Counted from the stretch's first letter, positions 36,037-47,425 are shown. The stretch is DNA of 64,000 nt from Leptodontidium sp. MPI-SDFR-AT-0119 (GCA_020726505.1 JAHLEZ010000004.1:2666001-2730000); one strand, 5' to 3'. Notes: generated by a model from the sequence alone, not told the origin. Translations and numbers: made by a program.

Positions 36037-37092
36037 ATGGCTTCCTTCTCTCGACTCAGCCTCGTCATCCTGAGCATATACCTCCTCACTCCCATTCTCG
36101 CAACCGACTCCTCAGAACTCTGCGACGGCCTAGGATGGGCACCCACAAAACCTTTCAATCCCTGGTTCCGCGCGTGGACGAACCTAACCAGTGGGCCCGG
36201 CGGCGACGATCCTGACTTTGTGAACAATATGGCGTGCTGGTGGTACGCCGACTGCATCTTTAACAACGTGCCAGAGACTCGCAAACAGCAATATGGTGCT
36301 ATCTCTATCGTGATGGCGCTCATCCCTCTCATTCTAAAAGATATCGCATGGCCTGAAAAGCGCATCGTATTGATCGCGAACAAGCGCGGTTGGGTGATTG
36401 AGATTATTGTCCGGGCGTTAGGGCTGAATCCAACTATCCCTGAGGATCAGACGCAGATCAAGCAAGGCCGGCTGTTCCACCCCATCATTTCTGCGGCGAT
36501 ACTCGTGTTGCTGGTGGCTTTCTTGTTAGTGTCTTATGGACTGTTGGCGGTGATGGAGGTGTATTCGAAGCGGTCGTCTCTAGGATGTCCGGTGCCAGTA
36601 TTTGTGGTACTTTGGTTCATTATTGCTCTGGCACCAGCGGCCGTCGAAGTCGCGATCGGTCGCTTTCGAAATCGGAATAAATCAGTCAAAGGTGTGGGCT
36701 CGGGACAGAAAGGTTTTCCAATTGGCGAAGTTGGGACTTCTGGCAAGTCGACAGTTCTGGTGTCGCCAGACGAAGAAACATTAAGCGGTATCAATGGGCA
36801 TAGCAGATCGACAGTTGCAGTGCCTGGTTATTCAAATGGTAACCACAGACAGAGTGGTATCTCCGCGGCTCCAGTGTCTAACAACATCCAGGGTGGAGAA
36901 CAGCATTGGATGGCACAATTCTGTTGGGGTTTATACTACTCTGCCGGTGGACTGATATTTACCTCTATAATGTTGGTGGCGGTGGTTGAGCTATTCACTT
37001 GGATGTTGCTTGCTGGAGTGGCCAGTGCAGCGAGTAAGATGCTGGGGTATCGGTTGTGTGGTTATTGGGGCCCGAAAGGAAAGATGAGATGA
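36037..37092 (+). CDS. Predicted secretory-pathway multi-pass membrane protein, unknown function
   Basis: An intact single-exon frame of 351 codons. The first 22 residues (MASFSRLSLVILSIYLLTPI, then LA) form a good signal peptide. A Cys/Trp-bearing luminal segment follows (LCDGLGW...ACWWYADCIF, about residues 28-80), with at least two Cys pairs and one N-glycosylation site (NLT). Hydrophobic segments follow near residues 85-105, 150-180, 188-212 and 300-330. A Ser/Gly-rich loop of about 80 residues (about 215-295) separates the last two. No family recognised. The architecture recalls small clade-specific membrane proteins of filamentous ascomycetes. Its start is supported by the signal peptide and the pyrimidine-rich leader. 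Confidence 0.75.
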   Translation: MASFSRLSLVILSIYLLTPILATDSSELCDGLGWAPTKPFNPWFRAWTNLTSGPGGDDPDFVNNMACWWYADCIFNNVPETRKQQYGAISIVMALIPLILKDIAWPEKRIVLIANKRGWVIEIIVRALGLNPTIPEDQTQIKQGRLFHPIISAAILVLLVAFLLVSYGLLAVMEVYSKRSSLGCPVPVFVVLWFIIALAPAAVEVAIGRFRNRNKSVKGVGSGQKGFPIGEVGTSGKSTVLVSPDEETLSGINGHSRSTVAVPGYSNGNHRQSGISAAPVSNNIQGGEQHWMAQFCWGLYYSAGGLIFTSIMLVAVVELFTWMLLAGVASAASKMLGYRLCGYWGPKGKMR

Positions 37093-37820
37093 GCTAGTAA
37101 TCATGGCGGTGTTGTCATCAGATACCAGGATCAGGAACGATGGGCTGAAGCAGCGTCTTGGGAAGATGGATAGGTTGGGTGGGTGGCTGTTCCGACATCC
37201 TGTTTTGGGGCGGTCCGTAAAGGAGGGCCATACGTGGGTCAGTCGGGTTGGTTTAGTCGATGTGATGTATCGAAGAACCCAATGCAAACTCGGAATCACA
37301 AAATTGATGTCAAACAAATTGGTCATTCGTAAAGAGGGAATGAGCTGGCCACCGTTGCTCTGCCCTTCGCATCAGCATCTCAGATCGATCGTCCACCCGA
37401 GGGTCAATGATGAGAGTGTATGATGAACTATATACAAAGACAAGTGTTCCTATTTTTGCCACATGAGGTGAATAAGTGACTAGGATTTTGGGAAGCTAAA
37501 CAATGCAGAGCTCCGAAGTGAATCTGAAGTTCCACTGTCATTTTGTTTTTTGATGACTAGATTTCTTGCTCGCTAAAATTGGTCGCCAGCTAGTTTTATA
37601 TCTGTCTCCTCATTCTCGATTCAGATGCTCAGCTCGACTAGACGTGGACCCCAGCCTATTCCTCGCTCTCAGCCTCGCTCAGTCATCGACCCTCAGTCCC
37701 CTGATCCAATTCTCTCCCTTCATCTATGTCCAACTCGGAATTGCACTCCAAGCTACCTTCGTCTTTGAGGACGCTCGACATCTCGAAGAAAGAATACCGC
37801 GTAAAGCGGTTACCGGTAAG
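37093..37820. other. Spacer, no gene seen
   Basis: Short overlapping frames without motifs. The right part should be the old promoter and leader of the broken 2EXR gene. Confidence 0.5.
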
Positions 37821-38790
37821 ATGAAAACCCTCACCTGCTCTAATAACTACCACGGACGTATATTGGTTGCGCGCGAGCAAGCCCTCGATAAATACATCCA
37901 GGAAATGCACACCAAAATGGGATGGGTTAGCATAAGCTCCTCTCTTTCTTTCGATGCCAAGGATTAATGCTATCAGAAACTAGAACAGCTCTTGGAGTCG
38001 ATAGCAGTAGCGGGAGGTTTAGCGGTAGACATAACCGCCGAAAAGGAGCTATCTCGGACCAGATTCGACCCTTTTCCACGTCTGCCTCTCGAACTTCGTC
38101 GATGGATTTGGGAGCATGCTTGCCTCGAACAAACAAGGTCTAGAGTTCTCATTATCGATGAGAGGAGGAGTCCTAGCCAAAAGCCCATAATTTCCAACCA
38201 GCCTATGTCTTCTCTTCTCCGTACGTGCAGGGAGTCTCGGGCTCATTACATCTTCGTTACAAAATATACGGTGGCTTTTGGTACATACATCAGCTTCGAA
38301 TCGACATCGTTTATCTTCGAACTCACAGTTTCTATAATATCGATCCAAGTGCCTGTCACTTCTCGAGCGCCCGAGAATGTTTCTCTAGATATCTTAAGAA
38401 TGAATCTGCTCAGAAGATCCAAAGGCTTGCTTTCGAGGATACCACTTTTCCATATCTTCCGCTAGATTGCAGCCGCATTGGTACCAATGGCAAGCTTGCC
38501 ACTCTCGCTGAGCACCTGCCACTATGTCGTGAGATGTCGTGGTTCTTGAAGACATGAGACCAACTGAAGGGAACTGGCTTGATATGGATGCTGGATTCAG
38601 ATCAATGTCTGCAAATGAGCAGGAGTCCCGTCACCAAGCACTCAAATGGGAAGAAAGAGAGGCACGGCAGTATGCCATTGCATTTACTCCACTGCTGGCA
38701 GCGAGAGGAAATAAGCCATTTAAGTACAGATTCGTTCTTCTTGAGCGGTCGGAATGCTGCAAGATTGATAAATCAAAGAGTCTACGATTA
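37821..38790 (+). pseudogene. Broken 2EXR-domain gene, relative of the gene at 29314
   Basis: The start MKTLTCSNNYHGRILVAREQ and the following LDKYIQEMHTKMGW match the intact gene at 29314. An in-frame TAA ends the first frame at 37967, after which the same frame goes on with YQKLEQLLESI and the 2EXR domain (FPRLPLELRRWIWEHACL, IISNQPMSSLLRTCRESR, FGTYISFES). Near 38325 the reading frame must change to continue (FSRYLKNESAQKIQRLAFED), and again near 38535. The end is placed near 38790 by loss of similarity. One stop and at least two frame changes make this a pseudogene. Confidence 0.8.
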
Positions 38791-39497
38791 CTGCAGAGCT
38801 CTATACGTCAGATTATATTCTTTATTTTTGCAGTTCTTAGCAGAGACGAAGTGGTGAGAATACCACGTACCTCGTTGTTAGGCCTCCCCCATCATCCTTC
38901 ACATGTCAATACTCATATATCAACAACCTCCTGACGGATTTCGCTCTTTTAAATCTATTGAATGTATCTGACATCACCGTGAACGCTTGCGAGGTGTCTA
39001 GAGACTTGATTTCATGCCTCAGATACCCAATCGCAAGAGAAACACAGTCGCGGAAATGAACTTTCGGGTAAGAAGCATCCTTTGTGCCTAGTATAAAATC
39101 ACAGTACCGACTGGTGCTAATTAAACATGAACAGATCAATCAATTTGTTATGAGACGAGGTCAGATCTTGCACACCAGGGGACCAGAGGTGGAGCGTGGC
39201 AATTTAGATGGCGCGATAGTGATAACATTCATCACCTACTGCTGGTGTTTCAACAAACGGACCGATTGCCGTGGGCGAGGTTCCCATTTGCAATCGCCAT
39301 TGCTTCATAATATTCACAGTGGTCTTTACCACCAGTAGTAAAACAAGAATTGTAATTGAACTGTGTCAAGATTTCCTTTGACCTTCTATGAAGATTTTAC
39401 AGAAGCTTGCTCGCTACCGAAAAGTATCATCTACTGTACAATAGGGCACCCATTTTCATACATCGACACAAGCGCATCATACTACCGTGTGGCAATA
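38791..39497. other. Spacer between the 2EXR pseudogene and the GH5 gene 3' end
   Basis: No gene recognised in about 700 bases. It should contain the 3' UTR of the leftward GH5 gene. Confidence 0.5.
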
Positions 39498-40724
39498 CTA
39501 GTTTCCAAGCTCAATCATATCTCGCAGACGGTAATCAAGAATTGGCGTTTCCCAATCATCACCAACAAGCCCATACGACTCATACTCATTATTCGCCGGC
39601 TTCCGAGGGTTGATGGCCCAATATCCAAAGTCCGCATCCACCATCTTCAAAAACTTCAACAGACTGTTCCAGTAATGCAAGTCTCCCTTGTTCGGCAAGT
39701 GTGGACCACCAAACTCTCCAACCCAGACAGGAGCGATGTCTTGTTCCAGCAGATACGCCCAGTTCTCCACCATCGACTTCGAGAAAGACTCGAACGGCCG
39801 CCTCGCATACATTCCCTCGTAGCTTCCCCATCCTGACCAGCTGTATACATGTGCTGAGTAAACAACACGGTGATCAAAGTTGAGAACTATTGGTCGATCT
39901 TTGGCTCCAGATAAATCGTTGGAAGACGAAACTCCTTCAACAAATATCAACCAGTCAGCCCGCAATCCAAGCAATCTGTTCCCAGCTCGCTCGGCAGCTG
40001 TAGCCCACTTCGACCATGGCATCGTACCCCACAATCCACGAGGTTCATTCCGTAGATCGGCTCCGATGACAAGTGGATTGTCCACAAATGAAGTCATCAT
40101 CAATACCCAGTTGTCAATCCATTGGTCTTCGGTCTGGCGAACTCGACAGAACGCTCCGAGATGGTTATTATACCAGGCTGTATCGCAGAGGTTGGCACCA
40201 CAACACCAAGTCGCATGTGTAATGTGGTTGTTGATGATGACTGCGATGCCCGCTTCAGTCAAAGCATCAACTACAGCAATGAAGATATCCAAAGCCCGCA
40301 TTCCAACAAGGTCTTCATTCGCAAGCAACAGCTCGGCAGAGATTAACGGGTTATCCATCACCATCTCATCCGAATAAGGTAAACGGACACTGTTGAATCC
40401 AAGATGTCGAATTAAACCGGCAATCTGGGACCGATGCCGGACATCAAGGCCCCCAAGGACGAAGAGTTCATCGCTCCCCCCATACCAATTAACTGACGCG
40501 AGTTTCACCCGCTCTTCATTTCTGTCGACGATAAAGCGCCCCTTTGTCCGCAAAGGTACCAGAAATGGACGAGGGTCTGTCGTCTCAGGGTCAACGAGAG
40601 CAGGAAATGGAGCAGAGAAAAACACTTCAGGGTCTCGTTCGGAAAAGCCCAGTCGTCGGGTGTAGGTGAAGATCAGAAGCAAGCCGCCAGCAGCCAGAAT
40701 GGAAAAGTAGATCGGGACTTTCAT
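39498..40724 (-). CDS. Glycoside hydrolase family 5 enzyme with N-terminal membrane anchor
   Basis: Single-exon gene of 408 codons. Residues 5-20 (IYFSILAAGGLLLIFT) form an uncleaved signal anchor, so a type II membrane topology is likely. The GH5 barrel begins with VKLASVNWYGG. Catalytic residues are Glu227 in the LRNEP motif (acid/base) and Glu337 in WVGEFGG (nucleophile); conserved neighbours are R-L-P-Y-S near 114, N-N-H near 165 and the H-V-Y-S-W near 292. GH5 enzymes cut beta-linked glucans or mannans; the exact substrate cannot be told. An intact gene next to two damaged glycosyltransferase genes, which suggests a shared glycan context, though this is only inference. Confidence 0.92.
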   Translation of the reverse strand: MKVPIYFSILAAGGLLLIFTYTRRLGFSERDPEVFFSAPFPALVDPETTDPRPFLVPLRTKGRFIVDRNEERVKLASVNWYGGSDELFVLGGLDVRHRSQIAGLIRHLGFNSVRLPYSDEMVMDNPLISAELLLANEDLVGMRALDIFIAVVDALTEAGIAVIINNHITHATWCCGANLCDTAWYNNHLGAFCRVRQTEDQWIDNWVLMMTSFVDNPLVIGADLRNEPRGLWGTMPWSKWATAAERAGNRLLGLRADWLIFVEGVSSSNDLSGAKDRPIVLNFDHRVVYSAHVYSWSGWGSYEGMYARRPFESFSKSMVENWAYLLEQDIAPVWVGEFGGPHLPNKGDLHYWNSLLKFLKMVDADFGYWAINPRKPANNEYESYGLVGDDWETPILDYRLRDMIELGN

Positions 40725-41548
40725 GCTGGCGTTTCTATCAGATGATCGTCTTGTGTCTCGTGGAAGCCTTGCGCTTTATTCCCTACCTCCGGAAATTGCG
40801 GATGGAGTTTGCTTGTCGTGGAATTCTACTGGTCTGGCTGCGTCAGCGTGTTGAATCTATGGGCCATGCGTCTAGCATCCTCGCTTACAGGAAGCGCCGC
40901 GCCCTCGTGGGACATTATCTGCACCACCATTCCAACTATGAGCAAGCCAACTTTCTGTCGGAACCTTGCACCAGATAGATGTCGATTGTGACAGGCGATC
41001 GATATTCACATTTCACCCCACCATCAAGGCTTCATTCCGGGTAAATAGGGCCCGAAACACAGGGTCTGGATGCCCAACGCCATCGACTGAATGACACAAC
41101 GGCAGAGTCATAGCTCGTAGGCATCCAATGATGTTCCAGGCGTTTTCTTCGTTGAAATCCAGTGTCTTTCATTTGCATATCACCAGTCACGAAGCCTCAA
41201 AGTTGTCAATCGTCTCGATAGGCATCGCCTAGCTCGTGGGTTCAAGCGGGCATCTCTATTGGCTCAGTTTCTTATTTCGATATCTCTGAAGATAATTTTT
41301 TGTTTTAGCCTTGCAATACCTTCAGAATTTCAAACGAATCTATTGTCGGGTTGAAGCACGACGGGTTAAGAAGGGGCTATGGGCTTGCACAGTATTGTAC
41401 CTGCTATCCTCGGTACTTTTCAACAAAAGAAACCTTTGATGGCGCAAGGCTGCAAGACCCTGAGTAGCTTCTCATTTATCTCCCTCTGAAAGAGCATCAA
41501 CAGCCTTTTGCTTGGTTTCTTCTTCTGTCTATATTCCGCAAAGAAGGC
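40725..41548. other. Spacer between the GH5 and GT2 loci
   Basis: No supported gene. These loci face away from each other, so this 0.8 kb would carry both promoters. Confidence 0.5.
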
Positions 41549-43488
41549 ATGTTTCTCTCCAGGATAAAGTCCTGGTGTGTGCAGAGAATAGCGAACCTAG
41601 GACTTGTTACTTTATTTAATTTAATGTTTCTTACTTTCTGGTACGACGTCCCACGAAAAGACGACAAGAAAGCCTCCAGTTCAGCAGAGAAGGGACGCAC
41701 CACCACCACCATCGAGACGATGTTACGCATTCCCAGCTTACACGCATCTATTACACTCTCATCCTTCACACACTGGGGCTACTTTTCCCACTCCGATTAT
41801 GTTGCGCGACAAGAGACATGACGAAGAGTTTGAAGTCCACCACCCAACAAACTTCCGCAACTCCACGCATGAGACCAAAGAGACAGGAAAGTTCGACTGG
41901 CAGCGAATCCGGATACGAAAACTCCGCATCACCTGACTTCTCTGAATCAGAAACTGGAATTTCTACATCTTCTTCGAGTACTTGGGATGAAGAGGAAATT
42001 GTGCATGCAATCATTTTGCCAAACTATAAGGAGAACATGGATACGTTGCGAGAGACTTTGGATATCTTGGCTAGTCATTCTCTAGCAAGGTCTTCACATG
42101 AGGTGAGAATTAAAATAAAATAAAAAGCTAGTCTAACCGGCTTGAACTGACCGTGGAACAACCAGATATACCTTGCAATAGAGCAGGGAGAACTTAGCTG
42201 CGAAGTTAGAGCTGCCACACTCCAGAAAGAATACGAGAAGCGGTTTCGCACCCTCGAGTACAGTCCACCGTCGAGGAACAACTGGTGAAGCTCGGGGAAA
42301 GAGCAACAACCTTTGCTGGGCCGCCAAATATATCGATGGGAATATGCAGACGAGCCCGAGAAGCATAATGTCATTGTGACTGTTTTGGATTGTAATTTTA
42401 TCCTTTACGTATAACAAATTTGTGGAAATCGTGCTGACAAGACATGCTCATGTAGCTGACAGCCACCTTCTCTCCAAATACTTCACAATGATCAACAGCC
42501 TACACTACGGATATCCTGATACCACAATGACGACAATTTATGTCCCACCGCCCACACCCGACCGCAATGCGCACCTTGTGCCGCGCGTGACACGGGTCGC
42601 GGACCTTCTGTGGGCAGCCGCTGGACTCTCGAGTCATTACAAAGGCTCCACAATCTGCCCTCCGACATCTGTTTACTCTTCGCCCCCCTCTCTCTCGCCC
42701 ACATTGCAGGCGGTTGGGATGCTGGGAGAGAGGTGATAGGAGAAGACCTACACATGTATATCAAGTGCTACTTTGCGCTTAATGGACACTTGACGACCAG
42801 ATCCGTGTTCAGCGCAGCAAGTCACAGCAATGTTCATAACATTGGGAAGGGAATTAGAGGTTATCTACGAGGATTACAGTTGTGATACAAACAAGCCATG
42901 CGACATATGTGGGGCTCATTGGACAGTGGTTTTGTGCTCAAGTCTCTGGGGGATGTGTGGGGGAAGAAATCTCCAGAAGGAAAGAGGTAGGCCAATATTT
43001 TCCATTGGCGGGAGACTTTTGCTGACTGTTCAGGCTACGCTTCTGGAATACATCAGATTTGATGCTCCGCATATTTGAAGCACCCTTCCTTCCTCATTCC
43101 CGGCGGGGCCATCTACACCCTCTTCACACCCCATCAACAAGTCCCCCGCCTTCTTCTTCAAGTCCTCGATCTAATAGGATACATGCGAATTGCCATCGGA
43201 ACGAACTTCATTTACTTCTTCACGCTCTACGAACCATTCCATCAAGTCTGCCTCAAGACTCGTGAAAGCGAGATGGCACGAGTCAGTCTCGCAGACCGCA
43301 TGGCTGACGCATTTTCACACCGTGCTATCAAAGCAAATGGATTAGACTTCTGCGTTTTCCCCATTGCGGGTGTTGTGTATGGCACGGTTCCTGCGGTTGT
43401 GGCGATGTTTTGCCAGTTCTGGAGTCTCGATTTAGTGTATAATAATGTTTCGACGAAGCCGACGAGAATGCAACTTCCCTCGCCATAA
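41549..43488 (+). pseudogene. Family 2-type membrane glycosyltransferase, multiple frameshifts
   Basis: Fragments of a processive-type GT2 protein appear in order but in different frames. First comes a hydrophobic N-terminus (LGLVTLFNLMFLTFWYDV), then a Ser-rich piece and VHAIILPNYKENMDTLRETL. After a canonical intron come IYLAIEQGE and GEARGKSNNLCWAAKYIDGN, then EKHNVIVTVLD, and DTTMTTIYVPPPTPDRNAHL with RVADLLWAAAGLSSHY. These are followed by GGWDAGREVIGEDLHMYIKC and YKQAMRHMWGSLDSGF, and the C-terminal membrane part (GTNFIYFFTLYEPFHQVCL, VVYGTVPAVVAMFCQFW) ending at 43488. At least five frame changes are needed, so the gene is dead. The sugar donor is unknown. Donor-site (V-L-D) and acceptor-site (GED) motifs can still be read. 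Confidence 0.85.
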
Positions 43489-43901
43489 TTTGGCTTGAGA
43501 GGCAGAGGTGATTTTGCATGAGAATTTGGGCTAAAATTCCCGATTTGTGAGAATATGTTAATAATTGATTGACAGAATAGCATTTAATGTTAATAACTTA
43601 GAATCCCTGATGACGTTTCCCTGTTGTCTAGAGATCGCTTCTTGACTTGGAGCTCTTTCTTGGAACTTCTAAATCCCAAGGTGTGCAGTCAGGCTGGTGA
43701 AGAAGATCATGTACCGCATGACTCGGTCATCAGGAAACCGCGCATCCTCTTTTGTCCTAAGCTAATCCCACGTGGGAGTATATGGCGTTAATTGAAGCAC
43801 ACCCATCCGTTGCCAGCTCCAACATAAAGAACCCCTCCCGCCCATCACAACTGAACAACGCCAACCCACTCACAAGTCTAGAATAGCATCAGATCCTCAG
43901 A
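43489..43901. other. Spacer upstream of the DXD glycosyltransferase
   Basis: About 400 bases with no gene; probably the promoter of the gene at 43902. Confidence 0.5.
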
Positions 43902-45063
43902 ATGTTATTCCATCGTTGCCATCTTCTGCTCCCCATAATTCTCCTCACAGCGGTAGTATTTCTCGCTTTTCACATAATCTCCTTCGTTCGTCTCTTTTTC
44001 GAGCATGCCGACATTCCAATCACCCAGGACGAAATTCTCGAAGCCTTCATCAAAGACAAACATACAACCGAGGGCGCAAAGCGAATACAACAGGTCCCGG
44101 GAATCATCCATCGGGTTTTTCATAACTGGGTAGACCCCGGGAATGATACTTTGCCGACGGATTGGATGGTCGTCAGTGGGACTTGTAAGGCTTTGAATGA
44201 TGGGTGGGAGTACATGGTACATTTATTGCACCTTCGCTGAATTATGGTGAGTTATCAGGGTCTGAATACTTTGTGTACGGTGATTGGAAGCTGAGAATTA
44301 TGAGTAGCTGTGGACGGAGAGCACATCACGACGGTTCATCAAGGAGGAATATCCTTGGATGCTGCTTACTTACGATGGCTATCGCTTCCCGGTACAGAGA
44401 GTTGATGCGGTCAGATATTTTCTGTTATTCCATTATGGAGGGATTTATCCGGACTTGGATAATGTAAGGACAAACCCAACAATGCACATGACTACAGCGA
44501 GATAAAGCAGCTGACAAAAGCCAGGGGTGTCCTCAAAATCTCACTCCCTTACTCTATTACCCCCTTTGGACAACAGACGGAGGACGAGGAGCGCTCTCCA
44601 ACAACATCCTCGGCTCTAGTCCCGGTCACCCATTCTACAAACTTCTGACCAAATCTCTCATTACCTACAACTACAATTATATCTTCCCCTACATCACAAT
44701 CAGCTACGCCAGTGGCCAGTGGTTCGAGACTTCCATTTGGGAGAAATACCACGCCTCTCTTCTCAAGACAGGAGTTTCCGAAATGTTGAAGGGACATAGG
44801 ATCAGATGGACGATCGACCCGGTCCCGATCCCTGGATATTCTTTACGCAGGAGAGAGATGGCAGCTGGGTTAATTGGGATAATCGCTTTTGGCTGTGGGT
44901 AGGGGATCATTTGGTTTTCCTGAGTGGGCTGGGATTTGCGAGTTTTGGTGGTATTGTGTATCGTTGTTTGAAAAGTGTGAGGAGAAGGCGAGGGGATGTT
45001 CGAAGGGACGGTCAAGGATTTTTTGGTAAGATGAATAGAGGTAAGGGTTTGGATGACGTTTAA
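43902..45063 (+). CDS. SUR1/OCH1-like glycosyltransferase (DXD, family 32-type) with one frame break
   Basis: Resembles the fungal catalytic subunits that mannosylate inositol-phosphoceramide (SUR1/CSH1), and OCH1-type transferases. Exons 43902-44216, 44308-44463 and 44525-45063; introns of 91 and 61 nt, both phase 0. N-terminal anchor helix (LLPIILLTAVVFLAFHIISF), then IIHRVFHNW, WTESTSRRFIKEEYPWML, VQRVDAVRYFLLFHYGG and the DXD site in GGIYPDLDN, where the usual Leu before DLD is Pro. Then LLYYPLWTTDGGRGALSNN and SGQWFETSIWEKYH. Near 44797-44805 the frame is one base short: the family's C-terminal block (DDRPGPDPWIFFTQERDGSW, then a membrane helix) is read in the next frame and ends at 45063. 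Either a young pseudogene or an assembly error. Confidence 0.75.
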
Positions 45064-45533
45064 CGGCCGGGGATTGTGATTAAGTAGTTTAGGCAAGGGG
45101 CGTGAAACTCTTCTCTTGAAATATGAGGAAGGCATCACTTGTCTTCGATTTTCGTAGAATAAAACCACTCACATCAGTAGTTACTATTACTTCTTGACTA
45201 ACTGTTAGTTTGCTAAAGGAGATGTTGATTAATTGTTCCTTCTTAGCATATGTTATCCAGTAAGCGAAGGCGCATGTTTTTCCATATTAAGCTGTTATAG
45301 TGGAAACACTGGAATGTTGTCAACATTCCTTTGTCAAAACTTGGCCTTATGAATAAAGAACTGTTTATGTTGGGGCAATAAGTTGTTTTTATGGAAGACA
45401 AATTTAATTTTGATCCTGGGAGGAAATTAATAAAGACAAACATTGAACAATGTAATTGTTTGCATACATAAACGGTTTTGGTCAGGTCTCCTACGTTTCT
45501 GGGCCTAAACTAAGAAAATCTAACTCAAGTTAG
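45064..45533. other. Spacer, no gene seen
   Basis: AT-rich spacer of about 470 bases; leader of the gene at 45534 at its right end. Confidence 0.5.
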
Positions 45534-46640
45534 ATGGGCAACATGTCTTCAGCTTTCCAACAAGGGAAATCCAATCAAATCATGATGAGTTCTTCACCCC
45601 CAATTCGGAACCCTCCCGTTCTCTCGTTCCTTGAGTCAACAAGAGCTTACTATAGTCGACAAGGAAACCTACCGGACTCCGAAAGCGCCGATGGCATGCT
45701 CAACAGAGACATCGAGAACTACGAATCCTACCTCGCCTCGCGAGGAGCTCGCTGGGAGCTAAGCCAGTTCAACAACTTAACTCGACGCATCCGTGAAGAC
45801 CCACATTACAGATTCAAGCCCCCTGTCCAGGTCCCAGCCGGGCCCACAATGAGCTTCACGGATTTCCTAGAAAGAAACTCTGCTCTGGGACCAGAATACC
45901 AGCACCCGCTCATCTTTGACACGTACGCCAAGTACATCGCTTCCGTTGCAAGCGCGTCCACGGTGGCAATGTACGCCACGAGCCGAGAGGAAGTAGCCGA
46001 AGGCGATAGGAGATGGCTTTATAAATTGTCTAGGAATCACTTGGGCCCTAGCATTTCCACTCTACAAATCGCTAGGAGGGGGTTCCGAGAAGTTTTCGAG
46101 CGTACTGGAGCTCTTCCCGTGACCAAGCTTACGGAACCGATTAGAAAAACCTGTCAATCACGCATCAGCCAGCTCACATTTCTGATTGCCACAGAGATGG
46201 TACTCCCCCAGGCCGAACTAGAAGCCATGGAGAACGAGTATGCAAATATCTCCAGTTTTCTATCAGTGGGTTCACTACCACCACGCAGTAAACCGCGATC
46301 ACGGATTCCTCCACTGTCTCTAGGCTCTCCAATAGTTCCGGTCTCCGAGGAAGCACCATCACCCAGCCGATCACAGATTCCTTCACTGTCTCTAGGTTCT
46401 CCATTAGTTCCGATCTTCGACCCAGCCCAGCGGCCGATGACAACACCCAATGCACCACCCAATTCACCACGATCACGAGTGCCGGTCCGTGATGCTGAGG
46501 GAGCTCGTATCGAGAATATGCTGGCCTTGGAGTTCGTTGAAGAGTTGAGAGACAAACTGACACGAGACGATGCTTCGTCGTCCGATGATGAGAACGAGAT
46601 CCCTCTCCGAGATGACTCCTACAACAGTCATCGCTACTAG
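45534..46640 (+). CDS. Protein of unknown function with a duplicated Pro/Ser motif
   Basis: An intact frame of 368 codons; the Met at 45543 is an alternative start. Family not recognised. Residues about 25-240 have the composition of an ordered, mainly helical domain (LSFLESTRAYYSRQG, FTDFLERNSALGPEYQHPLI, LPQAELEAMENEYANI). It is followed by two copies of a 24-residue unit starting R-S-(R/Q)-I-P-(P/S)-L-S-L-G-S-P near 46297 and 46369, and an acidic C-terminus with D-D-A-S-S-S-D-D-E. No signal peptide or membrane helix is seen, so it is probably cytosolic or nuclear. Confidence 0.65.
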   Translation: MGNMSSAFQQGKSNQIMMSSSPPIRNPPVLSFLESTRAYYSRQGNLPDSESADGMLNRDIENYESYLASRGARWELSQFNNLTRRIREDPHYRFKPPVQVPAGPTMSFTDFLERNSALGPEYQHPLIFDTYAKYIASVASASTVAMYATSREEVAEGDRRWLYKLSRNHLGPSISTLQIARRGFREVFERTGALPVTKLTEPIRKTCQSRISQLTFLIATEMVLPQAELEAMENEYANISSFLSVGSLPPRSKPRSRIPPLSLGSPIVPVSEEAPSPSRSQIPSLSLGSPLVPIFDPAQRPMTTPNAPPNSPRSRVPVRDAEGARIENMLALEFVEELRDKLTRDDASSSDDENEIPLRDDSYNSHRY

Positions 46641-47425
46641 GGTGGCTTTAACAACGGAGCTGGTAGTTCGAGCGGCTTTTAAATAACTCTAATTCGACTT
46701 GGCAGAAATTAAGTAACACCAGGTGAGAAACCTCTCTTTCGTAGATGTTTCTCTCTTGAAATTCTAAGTTCCAATACCAGTTCTTCAGCCTTTTTATTTA
46801 ACCCCATAATCCTACGATCTTCCAAAGTCGACTTAAAACTAAATCAAATCATATCGAGGTAGTTAGCTCCAGACAGATATCAGCCAACTCATAATTACTC
46901 ATTGCCGACACAAGTGTTGGAGCACTGTTCGCTTATTCGCCTCATAGAACAGGCGAACGTCAACAAAGAAAAACATCCATTTCACTTTCAAAGTCTTTCG
47001 TCGGAACCTGACACCTGGATATCTGTTTCGTGATGGTGCAGTACAACTTGTAGACTTAGAAAACATATTATGTACTATAGTGTACAATTAATAGTTTAAT
47101 TGTTGCCAACATAAAAGACAACAAAGGAACCACTGAAACATAGAGTCCTTTGTCATCAACATGAATTCCCAAGCCCGAATCTGTATCTAACTTCTCATGT
47201 TGAATCTTTTCGCATCGTGTCTCTATTTGAATCTACCGAATCCCATGAGTAATTTCTTTCAGTTAGCAAAATTTCAATGGAACCCTTGTGTTCATGAATC
47301 GACATTACACCTGTCAGAGATACCACTGTGACATGACCCCTAAATTATGACCCGCAAATTTTGAGATGCAAATTATTTGACCGTTTTCGAAAAGTTAAAT
47401 TTTATTCTAATCTATTCCACTCATA
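46641..47425. other. Spacer between convergent genes
   Basis: No gene recognised; AT-rich. It contains the 3' ends of the converging genes on either side. Confidence 0.5.
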
